The translations under genes and the position numbers were made by a program. A model generated the notes under the pieces. That model made no database searches, had not been told where the DNA came from, and was given only the letters and a program-made list of their open reading frames with translations. A stretch of 64,000 bases of DNA from Parabacteroides gordonii MS-1 = DSM 23371 (lineage in GTDB: Bacteria > Bacteroidota > Bacteroidia > Bacteroidales > Tannerellaceae), in contig NZ_KQ033919.1 of NCBI RefSeq assembly GCF_000969825.1, positions 1,526,173 to 1,590,172 of the forward strand, read 5' to 3'. This document shows, piece by piece, positions 38,853-47,875 of the stretch (positions are counted from its first letter, which is position 1; each line of letters starts with the position of its first letter).

Positions 38853-39227
38853 TTAAAACCGCAATGCCAATATCTTATCCAAGGTCGAATAAAATATCAA
38901 CGATCCGGCAATGGCGGCAACCATCCCGATAAACGGTAATTTATCTTTAATGCTGTCCAGTATATGGCTAACGTTTCCTGTGGACTGCTGACCGAAAAGC
39001 ATCAACAGTCCGGCAAAGGCTATCAGATATACAACGATTATACCAACAATCATAAAAGGCGGCATTCCCGATTTCATCTTTGCTTTCTTCACTTCCGGAA
39101 CTTCCAGCGGGGCTTCCTGCATGATACGATCCATAATCAACCTGCTCAGATCCGGAGACGGTTCTGTCATTCCTTCTTTCAACAGGTTTTTCGTCAAACG
39201 GTTTATATCTCTATCCGATGTTTTCAT
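38853..39227 (-). CDS. Two-TM protein, putative anti-sigma partner
   Basis: A 124-residue protein: a basic cytoplasmic N-terminal half (about 1-50), then two TM helices (about 55-79 and 97-115). It overlaps the stop of the sigma gene by 4 bp. No recognised domain; its place after an ECF sigma gene suggests it holds the sigma factor at the membrane. The C-terminal end KILALRF is short and cytoplasmic. Confidence 0.68.
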   Translation of the reverse strand: MKTSDRDINRLTKNLLKEGMTEPSPDLSRLIMDRIMQEAPLEVPEVKKAKMKSGMPPFMIVGIIVVYLIAFAGLLMLFGQQSTGNVSHILDSIKDKLPFIGMVAAIAGSLIFYSTLDKILALRF

Positions 39228-39790
39228 AATACACTTACTGTTTCTTTCTTCATCATGAGCTGCAATGTTTCGTAGAAATGCTTACGTCCGCGAAACAGTT
39301 TCACTTTAATATTGGAAGCCGTCAGTTCCGTGATCTGACTGATGTCAGCAATGGAACATTCTTCCAGGTAAAAGAGATTAAGCAACAGGCTTTCGTCGGC
39401 CGGAAGCTTCTTTAATACACGGGCAATTATCTCCTTACGGTCTTCCCGTTCCAGAATAGCGGTCGCACTATCCACCTCATTCGTTGTAAGATCGGTAGCA
39501 ATAGCGTCGTCGTAACTTTCAAATATAGATTGTTTCCTATGTGCCGTAATAGCCGTATTATAGACAATCTTGTAAAACCAGGTGGAGAACTTACTGCCGA
39601 ACTGGAAAGATGGAAGGGCACGATACATCTTCACAAAAGCATCCTGCACGACTTCTTCTGCCTCCTCGCGATTCTCCAGTATGCGGAAAGCAATATTGAA
39701 TGCCATCTGCTGATACTTCGCGACGAGGCAGGAGAAACTTTGGGTATCTCCTGCCAAAATGCTTTTTATCCACTTTTGTTCGTCCATCAA
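39224..39790 (-). CDS. ECF-type RNA polymerase sigma factor
   Basis: A 188-residue sigma-70-family factor with region 2 (EEAEEVVQDAFVKMYRALPSF) and region 4 (LPADESLLLNLFYLEECSIADISQIT). It lies 7 bp after a DUF6249 membrane protein and overlaps a two-TM protein, forming a three-gene membrane-linked unit. It converges on the other ECF unit at 36611-38781. Regulon unknown. Confidence 0.92.
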   Translation of the reverse strand: MMDEQKWIKSILAGDTQSFSCLVAKYQQMAFNIAFRILENREEAEEVVQDAFVKMYRALPSFQFGSKFSTWFYKIVYNTAITAHRKQSIFESYDDAIATDLTTNEVDSATAILEREDRKEIIARVLKKLPADESLLLNLFYLEECSIADISQITELTASNIKVKLFRGRKHFYETLQLMMKKETVSVL

Positions 39791-39797
39791 TCCTGTT

Positions 39798-40172
39798 TTA
39801 TTGTTCTTTTTCCTTTTCCATCATCTTCAGGACGATGAAGAAGTAGATCAGATAAGCTATACCGCCACCCAGAACAGTGAAGATAACGACAGAAAAACCT
39901 TCCCAGTCATTTGAAGCTGCAGACAAGCTACTGTCGAAAAAGATACCGACCATAGCGCCCAATGCCAATCCGATCATCAGTAGACCGTTGCGAAGGGCAT
40001 TGAACTTATTCGTCTTTCTCTCAGGCTCTTCCAACACTATACCTTTCTCGATCATTGCCATACGCTCTTCGTGTTTTGTCCGGGTCGTTCTGATAACCAG
40101 AATCATAAGCAATAATACAGGCAGACCTACCGCACAAATAATCGCAACTAAAGGGATCAACCAATCTTCCAT
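39798..40172 (-). CDS. DUF6249 membrane protein
   Basis: A 124-residue protein with three TM segments (about 5-27, 65-83, 97-117) and a charged cytoplasmic loop with HEERMAMIEKGI, the feature I associate with DUF6249. First gene of the unit with an ECF sigma factor and a two-TM protein, which suggests membrane-stress sensing, but function is unknown. Confidence 0.75.
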   Translation of the reverse strand: MEDWLIPLVAIICAVGLPVLLLMILVIRTTRTKHEERMAMIEKGIVLEEPERKTNKFNALRNGLLMIGLALGAMVGIFFDSSLSAASNDWEGFSVVIFTVLGGGIAYLIYFFIVLKMMEKEKEQ

Positions 40173-40268
40173 AATCTATTCATTTAAATGTTTCTAATTG
40201 TTTCGTTTAAGATAAGACTAACCTCCGGAAAGAAAGGTTACAGGAAAAAGAAACTTTTTTAGAAAAAA

Positions 40269-40305
40269 ATACCCGGAAGTCGGACAAATGCCGATTCCGG
40301 GTATT
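40269..40305 (-). terminator. Terminator of the DUF1080/oxidoreductase unit
   Basis: AATACCCGGAA pairs with TTCCGGGTATT, with an inner GTCGG/CCGAT stem, followed by seven T on the minus strand. Confidence 0.88.
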
Positions 40306-40333
40306 ATAAGTTAGTTATCCGTAGATTACAAAA

Positions 40334-41188
40334 TTAGTCCAATACTTTGATCTTGATGTTACGGAACCAAACGTCATCGCCATGATCCTGCAAACCGATG
40401 AAACCTTCTTTGTTAGCTCCACCACAGTTCAACAGCAGTTCGTAAGCCAACGGCCATTTGTCTTTGCTGAATTTGCTCTTGTCCAGCATTTCTTTCCACT
40501 GCTGTGTCCACAAGTGATATTCAACAACCGGTTCGTCATTCTGATAGTGAACAACAGTACCTTTGTAACACATGATCTTCGATTTGTTCCATTCGCCGAA
40601 CGGTTTAGAGTTCTGCGGTTTAGCCGGGATCATATCATACAGGGAAGCAGACATACGGTTGCCGTCTTTACCCAGTTTAGCATCCGGATGGTTTGCGTTA
40701 TCCAATACCTGGAACTCAGGAGCAGAGATGTAAGAAGGTTGTCCTTCCACTTCCTGTATCATGATAAATACACCAGAGTTTGCACCCTTAGCCACTTTCC
40801 ATTCCCATTCCAATTCGAAGTTTTTAAACTTATGAGCAAAGATCAGGTCACCACCGTCTTTTGCACCGGCTTCACCAGCTCCGGAACCTTTGATATGGAT
40901 TGCGCCGTCGTTTACTTCCCATGCATTGGGAACATCTTCGCGGTCATATCCTCTCCATCCGTTCATTGTTTTACCATCAAACATAGTAATCCAACCATCG
41001 GCATCTTTCGGGAATGTAGATAAATCTACAGTCGGTAAATCCAATAATTTATATTCAGGCACAGCAGCTTCTGTCTGTGCTTCGGCTGATGCATCGGCAG
41101 CAGCGTCTTCTGTTTTCTTTCCACCGCCACAAGATGTGAAATAACACATCATCAGCGCGGCACTAGCAAATAATACTGACTTCTTCAT
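40334..41188 (-). CDS. DUF1080 lipoprotein, 3-keto-glycoside hydrolase/lyase family
   Basis: A 284-residue lipoprotein: lipobox Cys (YFTSC) near residue 20, Ala/Glu-rich linker, then one DUF1080 concanavalin-like beta-sandwich (WITMFDGKTMNGWRGYD to the C-terminal VWFRNIKIKVLD). DUF1080 enzymes act on 3-keto-glycosides made by Gfo/Idh-type dehydrogenases; such an oxidoreductase gene is directly upstream (21 bp). Together they likely cleave a glycoside after C3 oxidation. The glycoside is unknown. Confidence 0.88.
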   Translation of the reverse strand: MKKSVLFASAALMMCYFTSCGGGKKTEDAAADASAEAQTEAAVPEYKLLDLPTVDLSTFPKDADGWITMFDGKTMNGWRGYDREDVPNAWEVNDGAIHIKGSGAGEAGAKDGGDLIFAHKFKNFELEWEWKVAKGANSGVFIMIQEVEGQPSYISAPEFQVLDNANHPDAKLGKDGNRMSASLYDMIPAKPQNSKPFGEWNKSKIMCYKGTVVHYQNDEPVVEYHLWTQQWKEMLDKSKFSKDKWPLAYELLLNCGGANKEGFIGLQDHGDDVWFRNIKIKVLD

Positions 41189-41209
41189 TTTTTATGTAGT
41201 TTAAAACTG

Positions 41210-42700
41210 TTATCTAGGCATATCAGGCAACTTCCAACCTGCACGATAGTTGTGCTTGATCAGTTCGTTTGCAAATTGTTTTGCATTGATAGGATCAGTC
41301 CAGATCTTGTTGAATTTCGGGTCACCGTCAACAATCTTGAAGTCGTCCTTGATCAGGATCTTGATCATTTCGTCATCCTTGATGTTTGTGAACTGCATGT
41401 TAGGGCCATCCCACAGCAACTCTTTGTTCAATGTTTGCAGACGGATAGCCAATACACCCATCACAACCATTTCATTGAACGGACCTGCTTCCGAGAAATC
41501 AGATTTAGTCTTCACACGGCTGGAAGCACTTTCCTTACAAGCACGGATCCAGTCTTGTTCGTGACCACCGTTCATTGCATTCGGAACGCGACGGCATACT
41601 TTCGGAGCTGAAGCAGGAACACGTCCAGACAACAACCACGGCTGTTGACCGTAGCAACCGCAAATCAACGTATCTTTTGTACCGTGGAAAATACACAGAC
41701 CACCACCAGGGCCCATCAATTGTTTTCCATCAGGGAAACCAGCAGGACGATCCGGCATCATACCGCCATCATACCAGTGAATTTCAACTTCCGGCAAGCC
41801 CAGTTTAGGCATATTGTCGCGAGCAGGGAAAGTCAGTTTTACATGCTGAGCAGTAGGAGCACAATCCTGAAGCAACAGCGTAGAAGAACCCTGTACTTTT
41901 GTAGGATAACCCAGTTTCAACGCTTTGAACGGCTGGTGAAGGATATGACAAGCCATATCGCCTAACGCACCTGTACCGTAAGCCCACCATCCGCGCCAGT
42001 TCCACGGGTGATAAATCTTATTGAAAGGACGCACTTCTGCAGGCCCTGAGAACAAATCCCAATTCAATGTAGAAGGAATTTTATCTACTTTTTCAGGAGC
42101 ATTCAAACCTTGCGGCCAGATAGGACGGTCGGTAGCACATTCCACTTTTGTCACTTCTCCGATTTCACCATTCCAGATCCATTCGCAAACCAAGTCTGTA
42201 CCTTCGTCTGAAGAACCCTGGTTACCCATCTGTGTTGCCACGTTATGTTCGGCAGCCAGTTTGGTAAGTAAGCGAGATTCATAAACAGAGTGAGTCAGCG
42301 GTTTCTGGCAATATACATGTTTACCCATGCTTAATGCTTCAGCCGAAATAATTGCGTGAGTATGGTCGGCGGTTGCTACCAATACAGCATCGATAGATTT
42401 ACCCATTTCGTCGTACATCTTACGATAATCCCAATACTTCTTAGCATTAGGCAAACGATCGAATACAGGTTTAGCATACTTCCAATCCACGTCACAGAGA
42501 GCAACGATATTATCCGTTTTCTCCATGTTCTTCAGGTTAGCATTACCCATACCGCCGATACCTACACCGGCAATATTCAATTTATCTGTTGGAGCAACAT
42601 GTCCATGACTTTTTCCTAGAACGGAACCCGGAACAATGGTCAACGCTGCAGCAGCGGCTGCGCCTCTTTGAAGAAATGATCTTCTAGTGATGTTTGACAT
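41210..42700 (-). CDS. Gfo/Idh/MocA-family oxidoreductase with Tat signal
   Basis: A 496-residue exported oxidoreductase. Tat signal RRSFLQRGAAAAAALT, Rossmann start NIAGVGIGGMGNANL, then VATADHTHAIISAEALSMGKHVYCQKPL with the conserved EKP-type (here QKP) region, and GPGGG and WRGWWAYGTGALGDMACH in the substrate domain. NAD(P)-dependent oxidation of a sugar, possibly at C3, is the expected reaction. First gene of a two-gene unit with the DUF1080 lipoprotein; both act outside the cytoplasm. Confidence 0.9.
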   Translation of the reverse strand: MSNITRRSFLQRGAAAAAALTIVPGSVLGKSHGHVAPTDKLNIAGVGIGGMGNANLKNMEKTDNIVALCDVDWKYAKPVFDRLPNAKKYWDYRKMYDEMGKSIDAVLVATADHTHAIISAEALSMGKHVYCQKPLTHSVYESRLLTKLAAEHNVATQMGNQGSSDEGTDLVCEWIWNGEIGEVTKVECATDRPIWPQGLNAPEKVDKIPSTLNWDLFSGPAEVRPFNKIYHPWNWRGWWAYGTGALGDMACHILHQPFKALKLGYPTKVQGSSTLLLQDCAPTAQHVKLTFPARDNMPKLGLPEVEIHWYDGGMMPDRPAGFPDGKQLMGPGGGLCIFHGTKDTLICGCYGQQPWLLSGRVPASAPKVCRRVPNAMNGGHEQDWIRACKESASSRVKTKSDFSEAGPFNEMVVMGVLAIRLQTLNKELLWDGPNMQFTNIKDDEMIKILIKDDFKIVDGDPKFNKIWTDPINAKQFANELIKHNYRAGWKLPDMPR

Positions 42701-42907
42701 AGTAATAATTTTTTATAGATTAGCACTTAATAATAATATTTCAATTCAAATGTCACGTCTTAAAAACACAAACTGTCGCAAATATAGCCAATGCGAAAAT
42801 AACAACAAGCCGTGATTCGGGCTTTCTTTTTCAAAATAGTTTTTTTTAACAGTGCTTATAGACAATGTCTATTTTTTCATAAATATTATCTATCCGGTTA
42901 GGGGCGC

Positions 42908-42934
42908 AGAAAGTCGTCCTTTCTGTTATATTTG
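42908..42934 (+). promoter_or_regulatory. Probable promoter of the cytochrome bd genes
   Basis: TATATTTG (42927-42934) is a -7 box 54 bp before the DUF4492 start. Just upstream lies an inverted repeat CAGAAAG/CTTTCTG (about 42907-42925), a possible operator. Confidence 0.5.
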
Positions 42935-42987
42935 TCTAGCAGAAAACATATTTACCTTATATCTGTTATATAAATGAAGACATAAGC

Positions 42988-43215
42988 ATGAAAAAGGAAC
43001 CAATATTCATTCGAATTTACCACTTTTACCTGGAAGGATTCCGATCTATGAAGCTAGGTAAAACGCTATGGCTGATTATATTGGTCAAGCTCTTCATCAT
43101 GTTTTTTATATTAAAACTGTTTTTCTTTCCTAATTATCTGGGGAAGTTCGACAGCGATTCCGAGAAACAGGAACACGTATCAGGTGAATTGATCCAACGA
43201 GCAATTACTCCTTAA
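42988..43215 (+). CDS. DUF4492 small membrane protein linked to cytochrome bd
   Basis: A 75-residue protein with one TM helix (about 25-47) and a conserved N-terminal FIRIYHFYLEGFRSM stretch. It sits 11 bp before cydA. DUF4492 genes are usually found before cydAB in Bacteroidetes, which suggests a small accessory or assembly subunit comparable in role to CydX, though the sequence is unrelated. Function has not been shown as far as I know. Confidence 0.85.
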   Translation: MKKEPIFIRIYHFYLEGFRSMKLGKTLWLIILVKLFIMFFILKLFFFPNYLGKFDSDSEKQEHVSGELIQRAITP

Positions 43216-43226
43216 TTAATATAGTT

Positions 43227-44792
43227 ATGATCGAAAGCATTGACACTTCTTTGATTGACTGGTCGAGGGCACAGTTCGCTCTCACGGCCATGTATCACTG
43301 GCTTTTTGTACCCCTGACTTTAGGGCTTGGCGTGATCCAGGCAATACTGGAAACGATTTATTACAAAACAGGTGACGAATTCTGGAAAAAGACAGCTCAG
43401 TTCTGGATGAAGCTGTTTGGTATTAACTTCGCGATCGGTGTAGCCACCGGCCTTATACTCGAATTTGAGTTCGGAACGAACTGGTCGAATTACAGCTGGT
43501 TCGTCGGTGATATTTTCGGAGCGCCACTGGCCATCGAAGGTATCCTTGCTTTCTTTATGGAAGCGACTTTTATCGCAGTCATGTTTTTCGGTTGGGATAA
43601 AGTGAGCAAACGCTTCCACCTGGCTTCTACCTGGCTGACCATCGTCGGGGCCACCTTGTCCGCTCTCTGGATCCTGATTGCCAATGCATGGATGCAGTAT
43701 CCGGTGGGCATGGAGTTCAATCCGGATACCGTTCGCAACGAGATGTTCGACTTCTGGGCCGTTGCCTTATCGCCGGTAGCCATCAACAAATTCTTCCATA
43801 CCGTGTTATCCGGCTGGATCGTAGGTGCATTGTTCGTAATAGGTATCAGCAGCTGGTATCTGTTGAAAAAGCGGGAAACACGTTTTGCGCTGGAAAGCAT
43901 TAAGATCGGAGCCATCTTCGGACTGGTCGCTTCCCTGCTGATCCTTTGGACGGGTGACGGTTCCGCTTACCAGGTTGCTCAGAAACAACCGATGAAACTT
44001 GCCGCGATGGAAGGGCTTTATGAAGGAGGAAACGGTGTCGGGCTGGTCGGTATCGGCATGTTGAACCCGGCAAAGACCAGCTATAACGATAATGTAGAAC
44101 CATTCATCTTCAACATACAGATCCCGAAGATGCTGTCGCTGCTGGCTGAACGCAAAGTGGACGGCTATGTACCGGGTATCACGAACCTGATCGAAGGCGG
44201 TTATACTACCGCAGACGGTACGCCTGCCCTATCGGCAGCCGAAAAGATCGCCAAAGGCCAACTGGCTATCCAGTCACTGGCGAACTACCGCAAGGCAGTG
44301 AAAGAAAAAGACGAAGTTGCCGCCAAACAATACCGGGCGACGCTCGACGAAAACTTCCCTTACTTCGGTTACGGATACATAAAAGATCCGGGCGAACTGG
44401 TTCCCCACGTAGGAATGACATTTTACTCGTTCCGTATTATGGTTATCCTGGGCGGATACTTTATCCTGCTCTTTATCGTTGCCCTTATCTGGAGCAAAAA
44501 AGATAAGTTCAAAGATACCCGCTGGCTCCAATGGGTTTGTCTCTGGTCGATACCGCTCGGTTATATAGCCGGACAAGCGGGATGGGTGGTTGCCGAAGTA
44601 GGCCGTCAGCCCTGGGCCATACAAGACATACTCCCGACCAGTGCTTCTATCTCGAAGCTGGCTACCTCGTCGGTTCAGACGACGTTCTTCCTCTTCCTGA
44701 TCCTCTTCACGGTCTTGCTGATCGCTGAAGTCGGGATTATGGTGAAAGCGATCAAGAAAGGCCCTGCCGTATCTACTAACAATGATAACTAA
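43227..44792 (+). CDS. cydA: Cytochrome bd ubiquinol oxidase subunit I
   Basis: A 521-residue multi-TM haem protein that oxidises quinol and reduces oxygen. Visible: N-terminal RAQFALTAMYHWLFVPLTLGL with the haem-ligand His, the Q-loop region around residues 255-400 with a short Q loop, and the conserved GRQPWAIQDILPTS near the C-terminus. Co-transcribed with DUF4492 and cydB. In gut anaerobes it consumes traces of oxygen. Confidence 0.97.
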   Translation: MIESIDTSLIDWSRAQFALTAMYHWLFVPLTLGLGVIQAILETIYYKTGDEFWKKTAQFWMKLFGINFAIGVATGLILEFEFGTNWSNYSWFVGDIFGAPLAIEGILAFFMEATFIAVMFFGWDKVSKRFHLASTWLTIVGATLSALWILIANAWMQYPVGMEFNPDTVRNEMFDFWAVALSPVAINKFFHTVLSGWIVGALFVIGISSWYLLKKRETRFALESIKIGAIFGLVASLLILWTGDGSAYQVAQKQPMKLAAMEGLYEGGNGVGLVGIGMLNPAKTSYNDNVEPFIFNIQIPKMLSLLAERKVDGYVPGITNLIEGGYTTADGTPALSAAEKIAKGQLAIQSLANYRKAVKEKDEVAAKQYRATLDENFPYFGYGYIKDPGELVPHVGMTFYSFRIMVILGGYFILLFIVALIWSKKDKFKDTRWLQWVCLWSIPLGYIAGQAGWVVAEVGRQPWAIQDILPTSASISKLATSSVQTTFFLFLILFTVLLIAEVGIMVKAIKKGPAVSTNNDN

Positions 44793-44803
44793 AAATATAC
44801 ACC

Positions 44804-45958
44804 ATGGACAGTACATATATATTATTACAACATTACTGGTGGTTCCTCGTTTCCCTGCTGGGAGCACTGTTAGTATTCCTGCTTTTCGTTCAGGGAGGAC
44901 AGTCGTTGCTTTTCTCGATCGGGAAAACGGAACTCGAACAAAAGATGCTGCTCAACTCCACAGGGCGTAAATGGGAGTTCACCTTTACGACACTGGTTAC
45001 TTTCGGTGGTGCGTTCTTCGCCTCTTTCCCCCTGTTCTATTCCACCAGCTTCGGCGGTGCCTACTGGGTGTGGATGCTGATCCTGCTTTGCTTCGTTATC
45101 CAGGCCGTATCGTACGAATATCAGGCAAAGAAAGGGAACCTGCTGGGAAAAAAGACGTATCAGGTATTCCTGATCATTAACGGTGTGTTAGGCCCGATCC
45201 TGTTGGGTACGGCTGTTGCCACCTTCTTCAACGGAGCTGAATTCTCTGTCAACAAAGGACAGATGACAGACATTGCCATGCCGGTTATCTCCACCTGGAA
45301 CAATTCGCTGCACGGACTGGAAGCCGCCTTTGTGATCTGGAACGTTTGCCTCGGACTGGCTGTGTTCTTCCTGGCACGCGTACAGGCTTTGCTTTATTTT
45401 ATCAACAACATCGATAATAAGGATATAGTAAGCCGCTGCCGGAAACGTCTGATTCCGGAAACCGCTTTATTCCTGGTGTTCTTCCTGATATTTCTCGTAC
45501 GTTTACTGCTGGTGGACGGTTTCGCGGTCAATCCGGAGACGCAGGAAGTATTTATGCAACCGTACAAATACTTCATCAACCTGATCCAGATGCCGGCCGT
45601 ACTGGTCGTTTTGCTGGCTGGCGTTGTACTCGTATTGTTCGGTATTATCAAAACAATCCTGTCGCAGACATGGCGGAAAGGCATCTGGTTTGCCGGAACA
45701 GGAACAGTCTTGACCGTACTCGCCCTGCTGCTTTGCGCCGGATGGAACAACACGGCTTATTATCCGTCCATCACCGACCTGCAGAGTTCGCTGACAATCC
45801 AGAACAGTTGTTCAAGTCAATTTACATTGAAAGTGATGAGCTACGTATCTATCCTGGTGCCTTTCGTTCTGGCGTATATCTTTTATGCCTGGCGTGCACT
45901 CGACCTGCATAAGATCGATGCGGAAGAAATGGAGCAGAAAGACGGGCACACTTACTAA
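44804..45958 (+). CDS. cydB: Cytochrome bd ubiquinol oxidase subunit II
   Basis: A 384-residue multi-TM subunit that completes the bd oxidase with CydA. It starts 11 bp after cydA with a TM-rich N-terminus and carries GVLGPILLGTAVATFFNGAEF and WRKGIWFAGTGTVLTVLALLLCAGWNN-type helices (residue runs shortened here). Normal length for the family. The GC-rich terminator follows 20 bp downstream. Confidence 0.96.
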   Translation: MDSTYILLQHYWWFLVSLLGALLVFLLFVQGGQSLLFSIGKTELEQKMLLNSTGRKWEFTFTTLVTFGGAFFASFPLFYSTSFGGAYWVWMLILLCFVIQAVSYEYQAKKGNLLGKKTYQVFLIINGVLGPILLGTAVATFFNGAEFSVNKGQMTDIAMPVISTWNNSLHGLEAAFVIWNVCLGLAVFFLARVQALLYFINNIDNKDIVSRCRKRLIPETALFLVFFLIFLVRLLLVDGFAVNPETQEVFMQPYKYFINLIQMPAVLVVLLAGVVLVLFGIIKTILSQTWRKGIWFAGTGTVLTVLALLLCAGWNNTAYYPSITDLQSSLTIQNSCSSQFTLKVMSYVSILVPFVLAYIFYAWRALDLHKIDAEEMEQKDGHTY

Positions 45959-45976
45959 AGAACATGGCGTCCGTAC

Positions 45977-45996
45977 GGGCGGTTCGCGAACCGCCC
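45977..45996 (+). terminator. cydAB terminator hairpin
   Basis: GGGCGGTTCG CGAACCGCCC is a perfect 20-bp palindrome followed by TTTG. A second hairpin, GAAACGGC/GCCGTTTC, follows at about 46027-46056. Confidence 0.7.
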
Positions 45997-46277
45997 TTTG
46001 CAAGAAACAGACCCTATAAAACAAAGGAAACGGCGAAGCTCACGCTTGGCCGTTTCTACATTTAACCGTTTTAAACAAAAAGAAAAAGTTAGTTAAGGCT
46101 TAGAATAAAATATCTTAAGTCTTTTCACTTACAATATTTTGCTTCCATAAGGACAGCAAACAAATATATGTAATCCAACTCATCCTACGAACAATCGAGC
46201 TGCATTTTTTGCTATTTTTCACAGAACACAGATGCTTTTGTATTATCTTTGCAAACAAATATCCTAGGTATTCCTTT

Positions 46278-47192
46278 ATGGCTGATTTTAACTTAAACAT
46301 TTTGGGATGTGGTTCGGCGTTACCGACCACGCGGCATCTGGCAACTTCCCAGGTCGTAGATTTAAGAGATAAATTATATATGATAGACTGTGGTGAAGGC
46401 ACTCAGGTGCAGATGCGTAACATGCGTATCAAATTCAGCCGGCTGAACCATATATTCATCTCCCACCTGCATGGCGACCACTGTTTCGGCTTGCCCGGCC
46501 TGCTCTCTACACTCGGTATGCTGGGTCGTACCGGCGATCTGGTCATTCACGCCCCGAAGGAGATCGAGAACTATATGCGCCCCGTGCTCGACACCTTTTG
46601 CAAAGGGATGCCTTACGAAGTTCGTTTCAATCATATAGATACCCGCAGCCATTCGCTGATCATGGAAGACCGCTCCCTGTCGGTCTACTCCATCCCGTTG
46701 AAGCACCGTATCCCGACCTGCGGCTTCCTGTTTGCCGAGAAACCCAAAGAAGCGCATATCATCCGCGAAATGACAGACTTCTACCAGGTGCCCGTCAAAT
46801 GGATGAAGGATATCAAGCAGGGAAAAGATTACATCACGCCGGAAGGCGAAGTCATTCCCAACGCACGCCTGACACGCCCTTCCGCACCCGCCAAACGGTA
46901 CGCCTATTGCTCGGACACTGCCTATTCCCCTTCCATTATCCCTATTATAGAGGGGGTAGACCTGCTTTACCATGAAGCGACGTTTATGGAAAGCGACAAG
47001 GCACGCGCCAAAGAAACCTTCCACTCCACTGCCCGTCAGGCCGCAGAGATCGCTCGCCAGGCAAATGTGAAGCGGTTGGTGATCGGGCATTATTCCGCCC
47101 GCTACGAAGAGCTATCGGAACTCCACAAGGAAGCACAGGAAGTATTTCCCGGCACCATTCTGGGTAACGAAGGCATGGTTCTTCCCATCTGA
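46278..47192 (+). CDS. rnz: Ribonuclease Z
   Basis: A 304-residue metallo-beta-lactamase-fold tRNA 3'-processing endonuclease. I start at the ATG at 46278 (MADFNLNILGCGSALPTTRH), the canonical N-terminus. The metal-binding motif is HLHGDHCFG, with later CSDTAYSPS and GHYSARY. A -7 box TATCTTTG (46244-46251) lies 26 bp before the start. Single-gene unit. Confidence 0.96.
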   Translation: MADFNLNILGCGSALPTTRHLATSQVVDLRDKLYMIDCGEGTQVQMRNMRIKFSRLNHIFISHLHGDHCFGLPGLLSTLGMLGRTGDLVIHAPKEIENYMRPVLDTFCKGMPYEVRFNHIDTRSHSLIMEDRSLSVYSIPLKHRIPTCGFLFAEKPKEAHIIREMTDFYQVPVKWMKDIKQGKDYITPEGEVIPNARLTRPSAPAKRYAYCSDTAYSPSIIPIIEGVDLLYHEATFMESDKARAKETFHSTARQAAEIARQANVKRLVIGHYSARYEELSELHKEAQEVFPGTILGNEGMVLPI

Positions 47193-47279
47193 TGAAGCGG
47201 CTTTTCTCAAATAATAACAGCTAAATACCGCCCATATTCAAAATTATTCATACATTTGTACGAATTTAGGGTTTTGAAT

Positions 47280-47621
47280 ATGAGAATATTATTTTCCATC
47301 ATTCTACTGATCAGCGTTTACGTTGGTAACTCGCTCACTGTGAAGGCACAGCAGGCGGCTGACTCGACGCGCGTTGTAGCGACAGCCCAACCTGTTACAA
47401 CACAAGTAAAACCCGACTCCGTTTCAATCAGCGCCTACGATAATAAGATCGTTGTAAAGAATGCTCCGATCGGAAGCAAACTCGAAATATACAGCGTCGT
47501 TGGTATCCGCGTAAAAGAATTTGAAATGAAACAACCGGACGGCGAATATACCGTAAATATTGCCAAAGGTTACTACATCATCCGCATCGGCGATACAGTC
47601 CGCAAGGTAGCTATCCGTTAA
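47280..47621 (+). CDS. Tiny secreted protein, mostly a sorting-like beta domain
   Basis: A 113-residue protein: signal peptide (to VKAQQ, about residue 22), a Ser/Thr/Val linker, and a beta domain (SISAYDNKIVVKNAPIGSK, IYSVVGIRVKEF, ending RKVAIR) that looks like a type IX secretion sorting domain with nothing in front of it. I start at the ATG at 47280 because it opens a good signal peptide. The same kind of C-terminal domain ends the two giant S-layer-like proteins. Function unknown; it could be a surface-anchored peptide or a decoy substrate. Confidence 0.7.
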   Translation: MRILFSIILLISVYVGNSLTVKAQQAADSTRVVATAQPVTTQVKPDSVSISAYDNKIVVKNAPIGSKLEIYSVVGIRVKEFEMKQPDGEYTVNIAKGYYIIRIGDTVRKVAIR

Positions 47622-47659
47622 ACAACAACTCCTATTCCCTGCATGCTATTCCGGTAGCC

Positions 47660-47788
47660 TATATTAGGCTATTTCATTGTCCTATATTATGCTACTCCTG
47701 TGCCATATATTGTGATACTGCATTCTCATATATTATGACACTGGAATACCATATATTATGACAATCCAGTATCATAATATATGAGAAT
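47660..47788. repeat. AT-rich tandem repeats ending in a long hairpin
   Basis: Five to six imperfect copies of a 22-24-bp unit with core CATATATTATGACAC run from about 47660 to 47788. The arms 47722-47745 and 47765-47788 are reverse complements at 23 of 24 positions and form a long hairpin with a 19-nt loop. Confidence 0.7.
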
Positions 47789-47815
47789 TCAACCACCTGC
47801 CGGACAGGTAAAAAG

Positions 47816-47850
47816 AAAGGGGGCTTGCCAAGAAAGCAAGTCCCCTTTGT
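47816..47850 (-). terminator. Terminator of the FadL-type gene
   Basis: AAAGGGG-CTTGC pairs with GCAAG-CCCCTTT around a 7-nt loop, with T-rich sequence on the minus strand after it. Confidence 0.75.
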
Positions 47851-47875
47851 CTGATTTATTATATATATGTATAGG

